A stretch of DNA of 57,955 nucleotides from Akkermansia sp. Lineage in GTDB: Bacteria; Verrucomicrobiota; Verrucomicrobiia; Verrucomicrobiales; Akkermansiaceae. A model generated the notes under the pieces. That model had not been told where the DNA came from, ran no database searches, and saw only the letters and a list, made by a program, of their open reading frames with translations. Position 1 is the first letter of the stretch. Each line of letters starts with the position of its first letter. Location: assembly GCA_017398765.1 (NCBI GenBank), contig JAFQEY010000063.1:1-57955 (forward strand), written 5' to 3'. The translations under genes were made by a program, and so were the position numbers. Below, piece after piece: positions 13,910 through 23,267 of this stretch.

Positions 13910-16282
13910 GTGAATACTGACGGATACCCCGCCATCCGCAGCTACGAGTGGATAAATGCTTACACGCTGGAGCTGGAGCTGCCGGACACGAGACTCCGCC
14001 TCTGTTTCAAGGAGGCGGGCATTATACGCTGCCGCTATGTGGTTTCAGCGGTTTTTGAAAAGATACCCAGCTACGGTGTTGCACCGGAATATACCCCCAC
14101 ACCGCCGGAAGTCTCGGAAACAGAATATCCGGAGCACTATGAAATCAGCACACCGCGGCTCACCGTCCGCATCCGCAAGGAAGATGCCGGGCTGGAGTTT
14201 TACGACCGCCGCAGCCGCCGCCTGCTCAGTGCGGACGCGGAGGGTATGGGGCACCGCCTGCAGGAACGCACGGGGGATCACGTGGTGTGGGTGCTCAAGC
14301 AGATGCCCGAACAGGCGCATTTCTTCGGGCTGGGAGATAAGCCCTGCACGCTGAACCTGCGCGGGCGCAGGCATGAGATGTGGGGGGCGGATGCCTATAA
14401 ATTCACCCCGGAGAGTGACCCGCTTTACAAGAGTATCCCCTTTTTTCTCTGCCTGAACTGTGGCACGCAATACGGCATTTTTTTCGACAACACCATGCGC
14501 TGCTACTTTGACTTCGGCAAGGAGAGAGAGGACAGACTGCTCTTCGGTGCAGATGGTGGGGTCATGGACTACTACTTTATTGTGGGTGAGGATGCGCTGG
14601 ACACCGTGGCCACTTATACACGGCTTACCGGGCTGCCGCCCATGCCCCCGCTCTGGGCTCTTGGCTACCACCAGAGCAAGTGGAGCTACTATCCGGAAAG
14701 TGCGGTGAATGAACTGGCAGCAGAGTTCCGCACGCGCCGCATCCCCTGCGATGCCATCCACCTGGATATCCACCACATGAAAAACTACCAATCGCTCACT
14801 TGGGACAGAGAGCGTTTCCCTGACCCGCCGGGCATGATTGAGCGCCTTGGGCAGCAAGGTTTCAAGGTGGTCACCATAGTGGATCCCGGTATCAAAGTGA
14901 ACCCGGACAACTACGTGTGGCGCAGCGGATTTGAGCGCAATATATTCTGCCGCCGGCATGACGGCGCACTGCTGCAGGGCAATGTGTGGCCGGGCAACTG
15001 TACTTTCCCGGATTTCACCAACCCCGCCACGCGCCGCTGGTGGGCACGGCTCTTTCAGCGCCAGGTGGGGGAATACGGCGTGCGCGGTATCTGGACAGAT
15101 ATGAATGAGCCGGTCATCTTCCCGGACAAGACTTTCCCGGATGACACACGGCATGATTTTGACGGTTTTTCCTGCTCCCACCTGAAAGCGCACAATGTGT
15201 ACGGGCAGTGTATGGCACGAGCCACGCGCGAGGGCATGGAAATGCACGCACCGGATCGGCGTCCCTTTGTGCTGAGCCGCTCAGGTTTTGCCGGTTTGCA
15301 ACGCTGGGCAGCCACCTGGACCGGCGACAACAGCTCTGACTGGGAAAATCTGAAGATGGCCAACCTCATGGTGCAGCGGCTGAGCACCAGTGGTGTTTCT
15401 TTCTGCGGAGCAGACACGGGCGGGTTTCTGGGGCACCCCTCTGCTGAGCTGTTCTGCCGGTGGATGCAGATGGCGGCCTTCCACGTCTTTTTCCGTAATC
15501 ACAACAACGGTGAGTTCGGCGGGCAGGAACCCTGGAGCTTCGGCAAAACGGCGGAGGAAATCACCCGCCGGGCTCTTGAGGAGCGCTACCGTCTCCTGCC
15601 TTACCTCTACACCCAGTTTTACCGCTATCACAGCCACGGGCTGCCCATCATCCGCTCTCTGGCTCTCATGTACCCGGAGGATACGGACATGTACTGGCGC
15701 AGCAGTGAATTCTTTCTGGGAGATGCCCTCTACATCGTACCGGTTCACCACCCCGGGGAAACTGGGCGATTCCTCTTCCTGCCGCGTGGGTACTGGTACT
15801 CCCTGTGGACTGATCAGCCTGCTGCCACCACCGGGGAGGAGGTCTGGGTCTCCACACCCATGGATCGCATACCTGTCTTTGTAAAGGGCGGGCATATCAT
15901 CCCCCGCTGGCCGGTGCAGCAATATGTGGGAGAACTGCCCAATCCGGCGTTGACCTTGGATTTATGGTGGGCCCCGGAGACGGAGGCAACCAGCTATCTG
16001 TACGAGGATGCCGGAGATGGCAATGCACACCGGCTGGGAGACTTCTGCTACACCCGCTTCCACTACAACGCGGGGCTGCGAACCATGCAGATAAGTGCCA
16101 CGAGGGAGGGGCTGCTTCCGCCGATGCAGGATAGAGCTGAGCTGGCACTGCACGCCTTGCCGAATAACGCACGCCCCACCGTGCTGGCAGACAGTCAGCC
16201 CTGCGGTGGCGCGTTTGATACCGACCGCGTATACCGTGTCACCATACCCACCACCTTCAGCCGCCTGGAGATAGAAATATGA
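13910..16282 (+). CDS. Glycoside hydrolase family 31 alpha-glucosidase
   Basis: A 790-residue GH31 enzyme that releases alpha-linked glucose (or a related sugar) with retention. The catalytic nucleophile is D397 in GIWTDMNEP, and the acid/base is D473 in WTGDNSSDW. LDIHHM, WPGNCTFPDFTNP and RNHNNGEFGGQEPW are also family-typical. An N-terminal beta-sandwich (1-230), the (beta/alpha)8 barrel, and C-terminal beta domains are in the usual order. No signal peptide is seen, so it acts in the cytoplasm on imported or stored oligosaccharides. It uses a GTG start 12 nt after the HIT gene. Substrate (maltodextrin, sulfoquinovoside, xyloside) is not determined; no xylosidase-specific feature was checked. 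Confidence 0.93.
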   Translation: MNTDGYPAIRSYEWINAYTLELELPDTRLRLCFKEAGIIRCRYVVSAVFEKIPSYGVAPEYTPTPPEVSETEYPEHYEISTPRLTVRIRKEDAGLEFYDRRSRRLLSADAEGMGHRLQERTGDHVVWVLKQMPEQAHFFGLGDKPCTLNLRGRRHEMWGADAYKFTPESDPLYKSIPFFLCLNCGTQYGIFFDNTMRCYFDFGKEREDRLLFGADGGVMDYYFIVGEDALDTVATYTRLTGLPPMPPLWALGYHQSKWSYYPESAVNELAAEFRTRRIPCDAIHLDIHHMKNYQSLTWDRERFPDPPGMIERLGQQGFKVVTIVDPGIKVNPDNYVWRSGFERNIFCRRHDGALLQGNVWPGNCTFPDFTNPATRRWWARLFQRQVGEYGVRGIWTDMNEPVIFPDKTFPDDTRHDFDGFSCSHLKAHNVYGQCMARATREGMEMHAPDRRPFVLSRSGFAGLQRWAATWTGDNSSDWENLKMANLMVQRLSTSGVSFCGADTGGFLGHPSAELFCRWMQMAAFHVFFRNHNNGEFGGQEPWSFGKTAEEITRRALEERYRLLPYLYTQFYRYHSHGLPIIRSLALMYPEDTDMYWRSSEFFLGDALYIVPVHHPGETGRFLFLPRGYWYSLWTDQPAATTGEEVWVSTPMDRIPVFVKGGHIIPRWPVQQYVGELPNPALTLDLWWAPETEATSYLYEDAGDGNAHRLGDFCYTRFHYNAGLRTMQISATREGLLPPMQDRAELALHALPNNARPTVLADSQPCGGAFDTDRVYRVTIPTTFSRLEIEI

Positions 16283-17415
16283 AACGCGACACGCTGGACA
16301 AGATAGTGAGCCGTCTGGACACGCTGGACAGGGAGGAACTGCGCCAGGTGTTCCTGCGACTGGCCTCTGACAAAGGGCTGCTGCAGGATGTGTTTGATGC
16401 CCTGCGGGACGGGCTCATCCTCTTTGACGCAGAGGGGCAGGCACGCTTTGCCAACAGAGCTGCCGCCGCTATCTACGCCCGCCCGCTGCGGGAGCTGCTC
16501 TCCGTCCCCTTTGAGGTTCTGGTGGGTAACACCTGCACCTGGGCAGACCTGAAGGAAAGCGGGATAGCTATCAGCCGTGATTTGCAGGTAAACTACCCGG
16601 AGCCACGCCACTACCACTTCTTCATGAGCCCCGTCACCAACGGCTCTGAGTACCTGCTGCTGGTGCATGATGATACAGAAACCCGTGCTCAGGGTGAGGA
16701 AAATGCCGAGGCGGAACAGTTCAATCTTCTTTCGTTCATGGCTAGTGCCGTAGCGCATGAAATCGGCAATCCACTCAATTCTCTGGGGCTGAACCTGCAG
16801 CTGCTGCAACGCAAACTTTCCCGCCTGCCGGAGGACGCGCAGCGCCCGCTCACCCCCCTGTTGGAAAGCGCGCTTGAGGAAACCCGGCGGCTGGATACCC
16901 TGCTGCACCAATTTCTGCAATCCATGCGGCCCTCCCGGCTCCAGCGCGAAACCGTGCAGCTCAATGACCTGGTGAACCGTGTACTGGAATCACTCGACCC
17001 GGAAATTGCCGCTCGCGGTATCGGGGTACACCTGGCGTTTCACGATAAATTGCCGGAGCTGGCTGCCGACCCCACCCAGCTCTTTCAGGCGTTCTACAAT
17101 ATCATCCGCAACGCCTACCAATCCATCCCCGACTCTGATGGAGGAATCTTCATCCAAACGGATTTCAACGATACGGATGTACGCATCATCGTGAGCGATA
17201 CCGGCAGTGGTATCTCCCACGAGGTCATGGGAGCCATGTACGAACCTTTCCGCACCACCAAGAAAAAAGGCAACGGACTGGGGCTGCTCATCGTACGCCG
17301 CATCATCAAGGAACACGGCGGGTCGCTCACCTTTGCTTCTAAGGAAGGGACCGGCACCACCGTCACCATCACCCTGCCACGTGCCGACCGTGTGGTGCGG
17401 CTGCTGCCCTCCTGA
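16279..17415 (+). CDS. PAS-containing sensor histidine kinase (NtrB-like), soluble
   Basis: A 378-residue cytoplasmic kinase without membrane segments. Residues about 35-130 form a PAS-like sensor (DGLILFDAEGQARFANRAAA). The phosphoacceptor is H160 in SAVAHEIGNPLNSL, followed by the HATPase domain with NIIRNAYQSI (N box), SDTGSGIS (G1), PFRTTKKKGNGLGLLIVRRI (F and G2). It overlaps the glucosidase stop by 4 nt (ATGA), so the two are translationally coupled. No response regulator gene is visible in the window, so it is an orphan here. The signal is unknown; a nutrient or sugar cue is a guess from context. Confidence 0.9.
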   Translation: MKRDTLDKIVSRLDTLDREELRQVFLRLASDKGLLQDVFDALRDGLILFDAEGQARFANRAAAAIYARPLRELLSVPFEVLVGNTCTWADLKESGIAISRDLQVNYPEPRHYHFFMSPVTNGSEYLLLVHDDTETRAQGEENAEAEQFNLLSFMASAVAHEIGNPLNSLGLNLQLLQRKLSRLPEDAQRPLTPLLESALEETRRLDTLLHQFLQSMRPSRLQRETVQLNDLVNRVLESLDPEIAARGIGVHLAFHDKLPELAADPTQLFQAFYNIIRNAYQSIPDSDGGIFIQTDFNDTDVRIIVSDTGSGISHEVMGAMYEPFRTTKKKGNGLGLLIVRRIIKEHGGSLTFASKEGTGTTVTITLPRADRVVRLLPS

Positions 17416-17452
17416 TTTTCAACTGAAAACCAACCGATACACTCACACCAAT

Positions 17453-18622
17453 ATGCAAGGAACATTCACCTACTCCAACCCCACTCGCCTGCACTTCGGT
17501 CAGGATTCCCTCAACGCACTGAGCGCAGAGCTGCAACAGTACGGCCCCACGGTGCTTCTCTCATACGGCAAGCAATCTATCAAACGCTCCGGCTTGTATG
17601 ATAAAATCATCAGCATCCTGCGCAATGCCGGCAAAACAATCGTGGAAGACCCCGGTGTAATGCCCAATCCCACCGTAGAAAAGCTGGCAGAGGGAGCACG
17701 GCTCGCCCGGGAGAACAAGGTAGATCTCATTCTTGCCGTGGGAGGCGGGTCCGTGTGTGACTACGCCAAGGGGGTATCCGTATCTGCCTACTGCACAGAT
17801 AATCCATGGGAAAAGTACTACGTGCGCATGGAACCCGTGGACAACCCCGTCATCCCCGTAGGTTGTGTGCTGACGATGGCCGGCACCGGCAGTGAGATGA
17901 ACGGCGGTTCCGTCATCACCAACCACAGCACCAAGCGCAAAATCGGACGCGTGTTCGGGGATAGCGTCTACCCGCGCTTCTCCATCCTGAATCCGGAGCT
18001 GACGCTCACGCTGCCGCCGTACCAAATGGCAGCGGGCTGCTTTGATATCATGTCCCATATTTTGGAGCAGTACCTCTCCGGCACAGATGACAACACCAGC
18101 GACTACATTGCTGAGGGGCTCATGCGCTCACTCATCCACAGCAGCCGAATTGCCGCTCGCAACCCGCAGGATTACGAAGCGCGCAGCAACATCATGTGGA
18201 CCGCCACCTGGGCACTCAACACCCTGATTGCCAAGGGAAAAACCACCGACTGGATGGTGCACATGATGGGGCAATCCGTTGGTGCGTATACCGATGCCAC
18301 ACACGGCATGACGCTCTCCGCCGTCACCCTGCCCTACTTCCGCCACATTCTGCCCTATGGTCTGCCCAAGTTCAAGCGCTTTGCCACGGCTGTGTGGGGA
18401 GTTTCGGCAGAAGGCAAGACAGATCAGGAAACGGCGTTGGCAGGGCTGGATGCCCTGAAAGCCTGGATGCAGGAAATCGGGCTGGTGCTCAGCCTGCGGG
18501 AACTGGGGGTCACCCCGGAAATGCTGGACGGCATAGCAGACGGCACCTTCCTGCTGCGCGGGGGGTACAAGAATGACCTGACCACCGCTGAGATACGCAG
18601 TATTCTGGAGGCGTGCATGTAA
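17453..18622 (+). CDS. Iron-containing alcohol dehydrogenase (butanol dehydrogenase / YqhD-like)
   Basis: A 389-residue group III alcohol dehydrogenase that reduces aldehydes with NAD(P)H and a bound metal. GGGSVCDYAKG (about residues 96-106) binds the cofactor phosphate. TMAGTGSEMNGGSVIT is family-typical. DIMSHILEQYLS and THGMTLSAV carry the metal-binding histidines, with an Asp earlier in the same region. An upstream frame is open to 17207, but alignment with the family begins at MQGTFTYSNPTRLHFG, so the ATG at 17453 is used. A terminator lies downstream. Substrate is unknown; its relatives detoxify short aldehydes. Confidence 0.92.
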   Translation: MQGTFTYSNPTRLHFGQDSLNALSAELQQYGPTVLLSYGKQSIKRSGLYDKIISILRNAGKTIVEDPGVMPNPTVEKLAEGARLARENKVDLILAVGGGSVCDYAKGVSVSAYCTDNPWEKYYVRMEPVDNPVIPVGCVLTMAGTGSEMNGGSVITNHSTKRKIGRVFGDSVYPRFSILNPELTLTLPPYQMAAGCFDIMSHILEQYLSGTDDNTSDYIAEGLMRSLIHSSRIAARNPQDYEARSNIMWTATWALNTLIAKGKTTDWMVHMMGQSVGAYTDATHGMTLSAVTLPYFRHILPYGLPKFKRFATAVWGVSAEGKTDQETALAGLDALKAWMQEIGLVLSLRELGVTPEMLDGIADGTFLLRGGYKNDLTTAEIRSILEACM

Positions 18623-18710
18623 CATGCGGATAGCCCTGCGCAATATTCTGATGCATCATCAAATGATTGTTTGTCCCTTATTCACTCACCCCGGTGGCGT
18701 AAACCCGCAG

Positions 18711-18747
18711 CCGAGGCCCGCAGGAGCGGGTGCTCGGCATCAATTTT
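18711..18747 (+). terminator. Rho-independent terminator after the iron alcohol dehydrogenase
   Basis: Stem CCGAG-CCCGC with GCGGG-CTCGG (18711-18737), small internal asymmetry and loop AGGA, followed 5 nt later by TTTTT at 18743-18747. Confidence 0.75.
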
Positions 18748-18780
18748 TCGGGTAGTCCGCGCACTCGCTATCATTTCCTC

Positions 18781-18809
18781 TTGATTTGAATGCCGGAAGC
18801 GGGTAGAAT
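18781..18809 (+). promoter_or_regulatory. pdhA promoter, predicts a leaderless GTG start
   Basis: TTGATT (18781-18786), 17-nt spacer, TAGAAT (18804-18809), then 7 nt (AGAAAGC) to a GTG at 18817 in the pdhA frame. The in-frame ATG at 18790 lies inside the spacer and could not be translated from this transcript. Confidence 0.65.
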
Positions 18810-18816
18810 AGAAAGC

Positions 18817-19803
18817 GTGAACGAACAATCCCTGCAGGAGCCTGCACGACGGGCCTACCGTGCCATGATCATGGCACGCGCATTCGATAATAAAATATCC
18901 GCACTCTACAAAGCCGGCAAGATATTCGGCGGCGTATTCCTTGGGCGCGGGCATGAGGCCGTGGCAGCCGCAGAAGGCGTGTTTCTGCGCAAAGGTTATG
19001 ATGTGTACACCCCCTTTATCCGAGAGCAGGCAGGTCGCTGCGCCTGGGGTGACAGCGTGCTGGAAACAGCCCGTTCCTACTTTGGCAGCATACACAGCAT
19101 TTCCCGCGGGCGAGACGGCAATGTGCACTGGGGGCACCCACATGAGGGAACACTCATGCCTATCTCTCATCTGGGAGCCATGGCTTCCGTGGTGGCGGGG
19201 ATGATGCTGGCCAAGCGGATGCAGGGCATTACCGATGCTGTGGGCGTGGTCTGCATCGGAGACGGCACCACATCTGTGGGGGCACTGCATGAGGCCGCCA
19301 ATCTCATTGCCGTGGAGAAACTGCCCATCGTCATTGTGGTGACCAACAATCAGTACGCCTATTCCACACCAAATTCGAGAGAATTTGCCTGCGCAAGTCT
19401 GGCGGACCGCGGGCGAGGCTACGGCATGGTCACCCATGAGTGTGACGGCACGGACTTGCTGCAAACACTGGAGACGATGCAGCGCGCCATTACCGCTGCA
19501 CGCACAGGGAAAGGGCCTCAGTGGGTGGTGGCAGAGACACTGCGCATGTGCGGGCACGGTGAGCATGATGATGCCTCCTACATCCCCGCAGAGCTGAAGG
19601 CTGAGTATGCAGACAAAGACCCGCTGGATATAGCGCGGCGCCAGCTGCTGGAGCGTGGCTGGCTCACAGAAGAAGAGGCGGCTGCCTGGGATGAGGAAAG
19701 CCGGGAGGAAGTGCAACGCTGCGTAGCGCAGGCGCAGAAAGAAGCGACTCCCTGCCCGCAGGATGAACAGTGGGTTGCCACATCGTGGCGCCCGGAACGT
19801 TAA
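18817..19803 (+). CDS. pdhA: Pyruvate dehydrogenase E1 component, alpha subunit
   Basis: With the beta subunit, decarboxylates pyruvate and passes the acetyl group to lipoyl-E2, feeding acetyl-CoA. From the GTG at 18817 it has 328 residues (337 if the ATG at 18790 is used; the promoter favours the GTG). LGRGHEAVAAAEG lies near the N-terminus, and the thiamine diphosphate motif GDGTTSVGALHEAANLIAVE...NNQYAYST lies at about 150-190. The phosphorylation-loop-like region GHGEHDDASY follows. Only 18 nt separate it from pdhB. The partner could be another 2-oxo acid, but similarity to the alpha2beta2 pyruvate type and the linked genes favour pyruvate or acetoin-type substrates. Confidence 0.92.
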   Translation: MNEQSLQEPARRAYRAMIMARAFDNKISALYKAGKIFGGVFLGRGHEAVAAAEGVFLRKGYDVYTPFIREQAGRCAWGDSVLETARSYFGSIHSISRGRDGNVHWGHPHEGTLMPISHLGAMASVVAGMMLAKRMQGITDAVGVVCIGDGTTSVGALHEAANLIAVEKLPIVIVVTNNQYAYSTPNSREFACASLADRGRGYGMVTHECDGTDLLQTLETMQRAITAARTGKGPQWVVAETLRMCGHGEHDDASYIPAELKAEYADKDPLDIARRQLLERGWLTEEEAAAWDEESREEVQRCVAQAQKEATPCPQDEQWVATSWRPER

Positions 19804-19821
19804 CCGATTTTCAGAGACGAT

Positions 19822-20796
19822 ATGAGTGTAACCTACATCGATGCCATCCACGCTGCACTGGAAGAGCTGCTGCAGGAGGATTCATCCGTCATCCTCTATG
19901 GCGAGGACATTGCCGGCAGTTTCGGCGGTGCCTTCAAAGCCACCAAGGGACTGGCAGACAAATTCCCGGGACGCGTACTCAATGCCCCCATTGCAGAAGA
20001 TGCCATTGTGGGGCTGGGCATGGGGGCGGCTCTCGGCGGGCTCAAACCCATTGTAGAGATGCAGTTTGCGGATTTCGGCACGCTGGGGCAGAACCAGATG
20101 TGCAACAACGCCGGCAGTCATTTCTACCGCACCGGGATTCCGGTTAATCTGACCATGCGCATGCCCTGCGGCGGCACCCCCGGCGGCGGTCCTTACCACA
20201 GCCAGTGTCTGGAGGCAGTCTTTGCGCACTATCCCGGGGTGCACGTGTTTACCCCCGCCACGGTGGCAGATGCATACTACATGCTCAAACAGGCCGTTCA
20301 GATTCCCGACCCTGTGGTCTTTCTGGAGCACAAGTTTCTCTACCGCTGGCTCAAGGCGGATACCTGGGCGGATCCCGACCCACTGCCCATTGGGCGTGCA
20401 CGCATTGCCCGCCCCGGCAAACATGCTACCGTGGTAGCCTTTTCCGCCATGGTGCCGGAAGCACTGCGTGCGGCGGAAGAACTGGCGGCAAGCTCCGGCT
20501 ATGAGCTGGAGGTGGTGGATTTACGCACGGTCAAACCGTTAGATACTGATACTATTCTGGCCTCCGTGGCACGCACGGCACGCCTCATGGTAGTGAGTGA
20601 GGATTTTCCCTGGGGAGGCGTAGCGGCAGAGGTGATTGCGCGTGTGGCAACACAGGGACTACACCTGCTGGATGCCCCGCCGCTGCGCGTCACTGCTCCG
20701 GATACTCCTATCCCCGCGCACCCGGACCTCTGGAAAGCGCACCGCCCGGGTTACGAAAACATTATGTCGGCAGCGCATTACCTCATTTCCCTTTAA
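19822..20796 (+). CDS. pdhB: Pyruvate dehydrogenase E1 component, beta subunit
   Basis: A 324-residue E1 beta subunit. Hallmarks are YGEDIAGSFGGAFKATKGL, NAPIAEDAIVGLGMGAALGG and EMQFADFGTLGQNQ. RMPCGGTPGGGPYHSQ is also typical of the alpha2beta2 thiamine-dependent dehydrogenases. VVDLRTVKPLDTDTI and VVSEDFPWGGVAAEV belong to the C-terminal transketolase-like domain that binds E2. The start is the ATG 18 nt after pdhA, with no strong Shine-Dalgarno sequence. It is co-transcribed with pdhA, the E2 gene and probably lpxI. Confidence 0.95.
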   Translation: MSVTYIDAIHAALEELLQEDSSVILYGEDIAGSFGGAFKATKGLADKFPGRVLNAPIAEDAIVGLGMGAALGGLKPIVEMQFADFGTLGQNQMCNNAGSHFYRTGIPVNLTMRMPCGGTPGGGPYHSQCLEAVFAHYPGVHVFTPATVADAYYMLKQAVQIPDPVVFLEHKFLYRWLKADTWADPDPLPIGRARIARPGKHATVVAFSAMVPEALRAAEELAASSGYELEVVDLRTVKPLDTDTILASVARTARLMVVSEDFPWGGVAAEVIARVATQGLHLLDAPPLRVTAPDTPIPAHPDLWKAHRPGYENIMSAAHYLISL

Positions 20797-20821
20797 CAAC
20801 CAACAGCATTTTTTCAGCATC

Positions 20822-22063
20822 ATGCCACAAGTTCCCATACTCATGCCCCAGCTGGGCGAATCCATCACAGAGGCAACCATCATGCGCCTGCTGGTGAAGC
20901 CCGGTGATACCGTGGTTGCCGACCAGGAAGTGGTGGAGGTAGAAACCAACAAAGCCGTCATGGGGGTGACCACAGAGTGCGGCGGCACGGTCGTGAGCCT
21001 TCTGGCGGCAGAGGGTGAAACACTTGCCGTGGGCACCGCTCTGGGTATCATCGATGCCACAGAGGCGGAAATTGAGCGCTCCGGAGCCACGCCGCTGGCA
21101 GAGGGTGAGATTCCCGCCCCCCCGGCGGAAAACAAAACAAGCTCAGGCAGCGGAAATGATGGGGCACATTTCCGCACGGAGGGTGAGTACCGAGAATCCG
21201 GCGCGGCAAAACCGGTCGCAGACGGGCGCGGGCTCCCCGTCCCCATGGGGGTGCGCGGGGCACACTACCTCTCCCCCCGCATCCGCGCCCGCATGGATGA
21301 GTTGGGAATCACTGAGGCCGATTTGGCATACGTTATCGGCAGCGGTGCCGGCGGGCGTATCACGATTGAAGATTTTGAGAGTTTCCTGAATTATGTGGAC
21401 GGCTGGCCGAGCCGGCAGGCATCACCCATGCGCCGCAGCGTGGCCAGCAGCATGCAGCGCACCTGGCGCCGCCCCATAGCCAGTGCCGGGCGTCCCATCT
21501 TCATGGCCCCCATCATCCTGCACCGCAAAAATCACCCTCGCAAACCCGGTATCACCCTCTACTTCCTGCGAGCCTTGGCACTGGCGTTGGCAGAGGCTCC
21601 GGAGTGTGCCGGCTACATGGTGGGCGGAAGAATCCTGACCCCGCGCCGCATAGATTTGGGGGTGGCGGTACAAGTAGCAGACGGCGTGATGGTGCCGGTA
21701 CTGCGCGGTGTCAATGAGTTCACCATGGACGAGCTTATCGACGAGTATAACAAGGTGGTCGATCAGGCTCGCAACCGCCGGCTGGATCCGGGGTATCAGG
21801 GCGGAGGCATCGCAACCGTCTCCAATTTCGGCGGATTCGGGCTCACCTTTGCCTCCCCCATGCCGCTGCCTAGTGAAAGTCTGATACTGGGCGTGGGCGC
21901 GGTTCAGAAAGTACCTGTTTGGAGCGATGAGGTAGAATGCTTTATCCCGGTGGAGCAAGCTAACATCGTAGCCTCCTTTGACCACCGAGTGGTAGACGGC
22001 GGCGATATCGGGCGACTCATGCTCCGCATAGCATACTATCTGGAACACCCTGAAGTGCTGTAA
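20822..22063 (+). CDS. pdhC: Dihydrolipoamide acyltransferase (E2) of the pyruvate dehydrogenase complex
   Basis: A 413-residue E2 core protein. Residues 1-78 are a lipoyl domain (MPQLGESITEATI, lipoylated lysine K44 in VEVETNKAV). A Pro/Gly/Ser-rich linker follows. A peripheral subunit-binding domain lies at about 145-190 (LSPRIRARMDELGI, GAGGRITIEDF). The catalytic acyltransferase domain ends in FDHRVVDG with His about 388. The open frame extends 186 nt upstream into pdhB, but homology starts at MPQVPILMPQLGE, so 20822 is the start. No dihydrolipoamide dehydrogenase (E3) gene is in the window, so E3 must be encoded elsewhere. Confidence 0.94.
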   Translation: MPQVPILMPQLGESITEATIMRLLVKPGDTVVADQEVVEVETNKAVMGVTTECGGTVVSLLAAEGETLAVGTALGIIDATEAEIERSGATPLAEGEIPAPPAENKTSSGSGNDGAHFRTEGEYRESGAAKPVADGRGLPVPMGVRGAHYLSPRIRARMDELGITEADLAYVIGSGAGGRITIEDFESFLNYVDGWPSRQASPMRRSVASSMQRTWRRPIASAGRPIFMAPIILHRKNHPRKPGITLYFLRALALALAEAPECAGYMVGGRILTPRRIDLGVAVQVADGVMVPVLRGVNEFTMDELIDEYNKVVDQARNRRLDPGYQGGGIATVSNFGGFGLTFASPMPLPSESLILGVGAVQKVPVWSDEVECFIPVEQANIVASFDHRVVDGGDIGRLMLRIAYYLEHPEVL

Positions 22064-22069
22064 TTTGCC

Positions 22070-23236
22070 ATGAATCACCCCGAAATCAAGGTGCTGGGCA
22101 TCATTGCCGGGGCGGGAGAATTCCCCCGCCGCGTGGCAGAGGGTGCCCGCCGCGCCGGGGTAGAGGTGGTGTGCATGGGGATTCGCGGAGCGGCGAGCGA
22201 TGAGCTGCGCCCACTCTGCCGCACATTCCGGCGTTTTCGCGCGGGGGCACTGGAAGAACCGCTGGAGTATTTCAGGTCTGAGGGGGTGAAGCACCTGCTG
22301 CTGGCAGGGCAGATTAAGCCCGCCACCCTTTACACCATGTGGCCGGACAGCACGGCACGCCGCTTGCTGGGGCAAATGGACAGGCGCAACGCGCACAGCA
22401 TCTTCGGAGCTGTCTGCCAATATGCGGCGGATCATGGCATCACGGTTCTCCCCTCCACCACATTCATGGAGGAGTGCATGCCCTCTGTGGGGCATCTGGC
22501 CGGTCCCATTCCCACCCCGGAACAGCTGGAGGAAGCCCACTTCGGCATGACTCAGGCCCGGGAGATTGCACGGCTTGATATCGGGCAAAGCATCATTGTC
22601 CACAATCGCAGCGTCATCTGCGTAGAAGCGTTCAAGGGCACGAATGAGTGTATCCGCTCCGGTGGATACCGCGGGTATGGAGTGACGCTCTGCAAAGTCA
22701 CTAAACCCGGGCATGACATGCGGTTTGACGTTCCCTGTCTGGGGCTGGGGACTATCAAAAACGCATTGAAAGCCGGGGTAAACCACATCGTGTTTGAAGC
22801 TGACCGCACAATCATTTTCCAGCGGGAGGAGGTGGTGGCACTCTGCAACCGCCATGGCATTACGCTGCACGCTATGGTCGCTCCCCGGCCGGCGGAAGAA
22901 TCACCGGAGCCGGAACACATGGCAGATGATGCAGCCCACGCTGCTGCCATGGCGGCAGCGGTGCAGCGGCTCGGTATAGGTCACATAGCCGTGGTGTGTG
23001 ATGGGGTCATCATCGCGGTGGATGATGCGGACGGCCCGCTGAAGTGCATCCGCCGGGCGAGTGTCTACATGCGCCGCCTCCGCTTCCTGCGCCTGTTGAA
23101 CTGGGTATGCAGTCTGCTGATGGGACGCAACAGCGCACCGCCGGCTCCCATGGTGCTGGGTACCGCCCCCGGTTATACGCTTCCGGCGGAGATAGCAGCA
23201 GCAGCCCGCAGGGTGGGGATTAAGCTTATCTCATGA
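22070..23236 (+). CDS. lpxI: UDP-2,3-diacylglucosamine diphosphatase LpxI, with C-terminal extension
   Basis: LpxI hydrolyses UDP-2,3-diacylglucosamine to lipid X in lipid A synthesis, replacing LpxH in many bacteria. Residues 1-280 fit the family: LGIIAGAGEFPRRVAEGAR, then LLAGQIKPATLY, LLPS-like TVLPSTTFMEECMP, LDIGQSIIVHNRSVICVEAF, GTNECIRSGG, and VPCLGLGTIKNALKAGVNHIVFEA (family region, paraphrased). Typical LpxI proteins have about 270-285 residues, but this one has 388. Residues 285-388 form an extra C-terminal part containing AVVCDGVIIAVDDADG and a hydrophobic stretch FLRLLNWVCSLLMG that could touch the membrane. It starts 6 nt after the E2 gene. Confidence 0.88.
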   Translation: MNHPEIKVLGIIAGAGEFPRRVAEGARRAGVEVVCMGIRGAASDELRPLCRTFRRFRAGALEEPLEYFRSEGVKHLLLAGQIKPATLYTMWPDSTARRLLGQMDRRNAHSIFGAVCQYAADHGITVLPSTTFMEECMPSVGHLAGPIPTPEQLEEAHFGMTQAREIARLDIGQSIIVHNRSVICVEAFKGTNECIRSGGYRGYGVTLCKVTKPGHDMRFDVPCLGLGTIKNALKAGVNHIVFEADRTIIFQREEVVALCNRHGITLHAMVAPRPAEESPEPEHMADDAAHAAAMAAAVQRLGIGHIAVVCDGVIIAVDDADGPLKCIRRASVYMRRLRFLRLLNWVCSLLMGRNSAPPAPMVLGTAPGYTLPAEIAAAARRVGIKLIS

Positions 23237-23267
23237 AAGATTTTTCCCCCTGCGGCGTGCTGCAGAC

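Noticed and set aside
17207..17452. N-terminal extension of the iron alcohol dehydrogenase frame
   Set aside because: It overlaps the histidine kinase catalytic domain, and family similarity begins at 17453.
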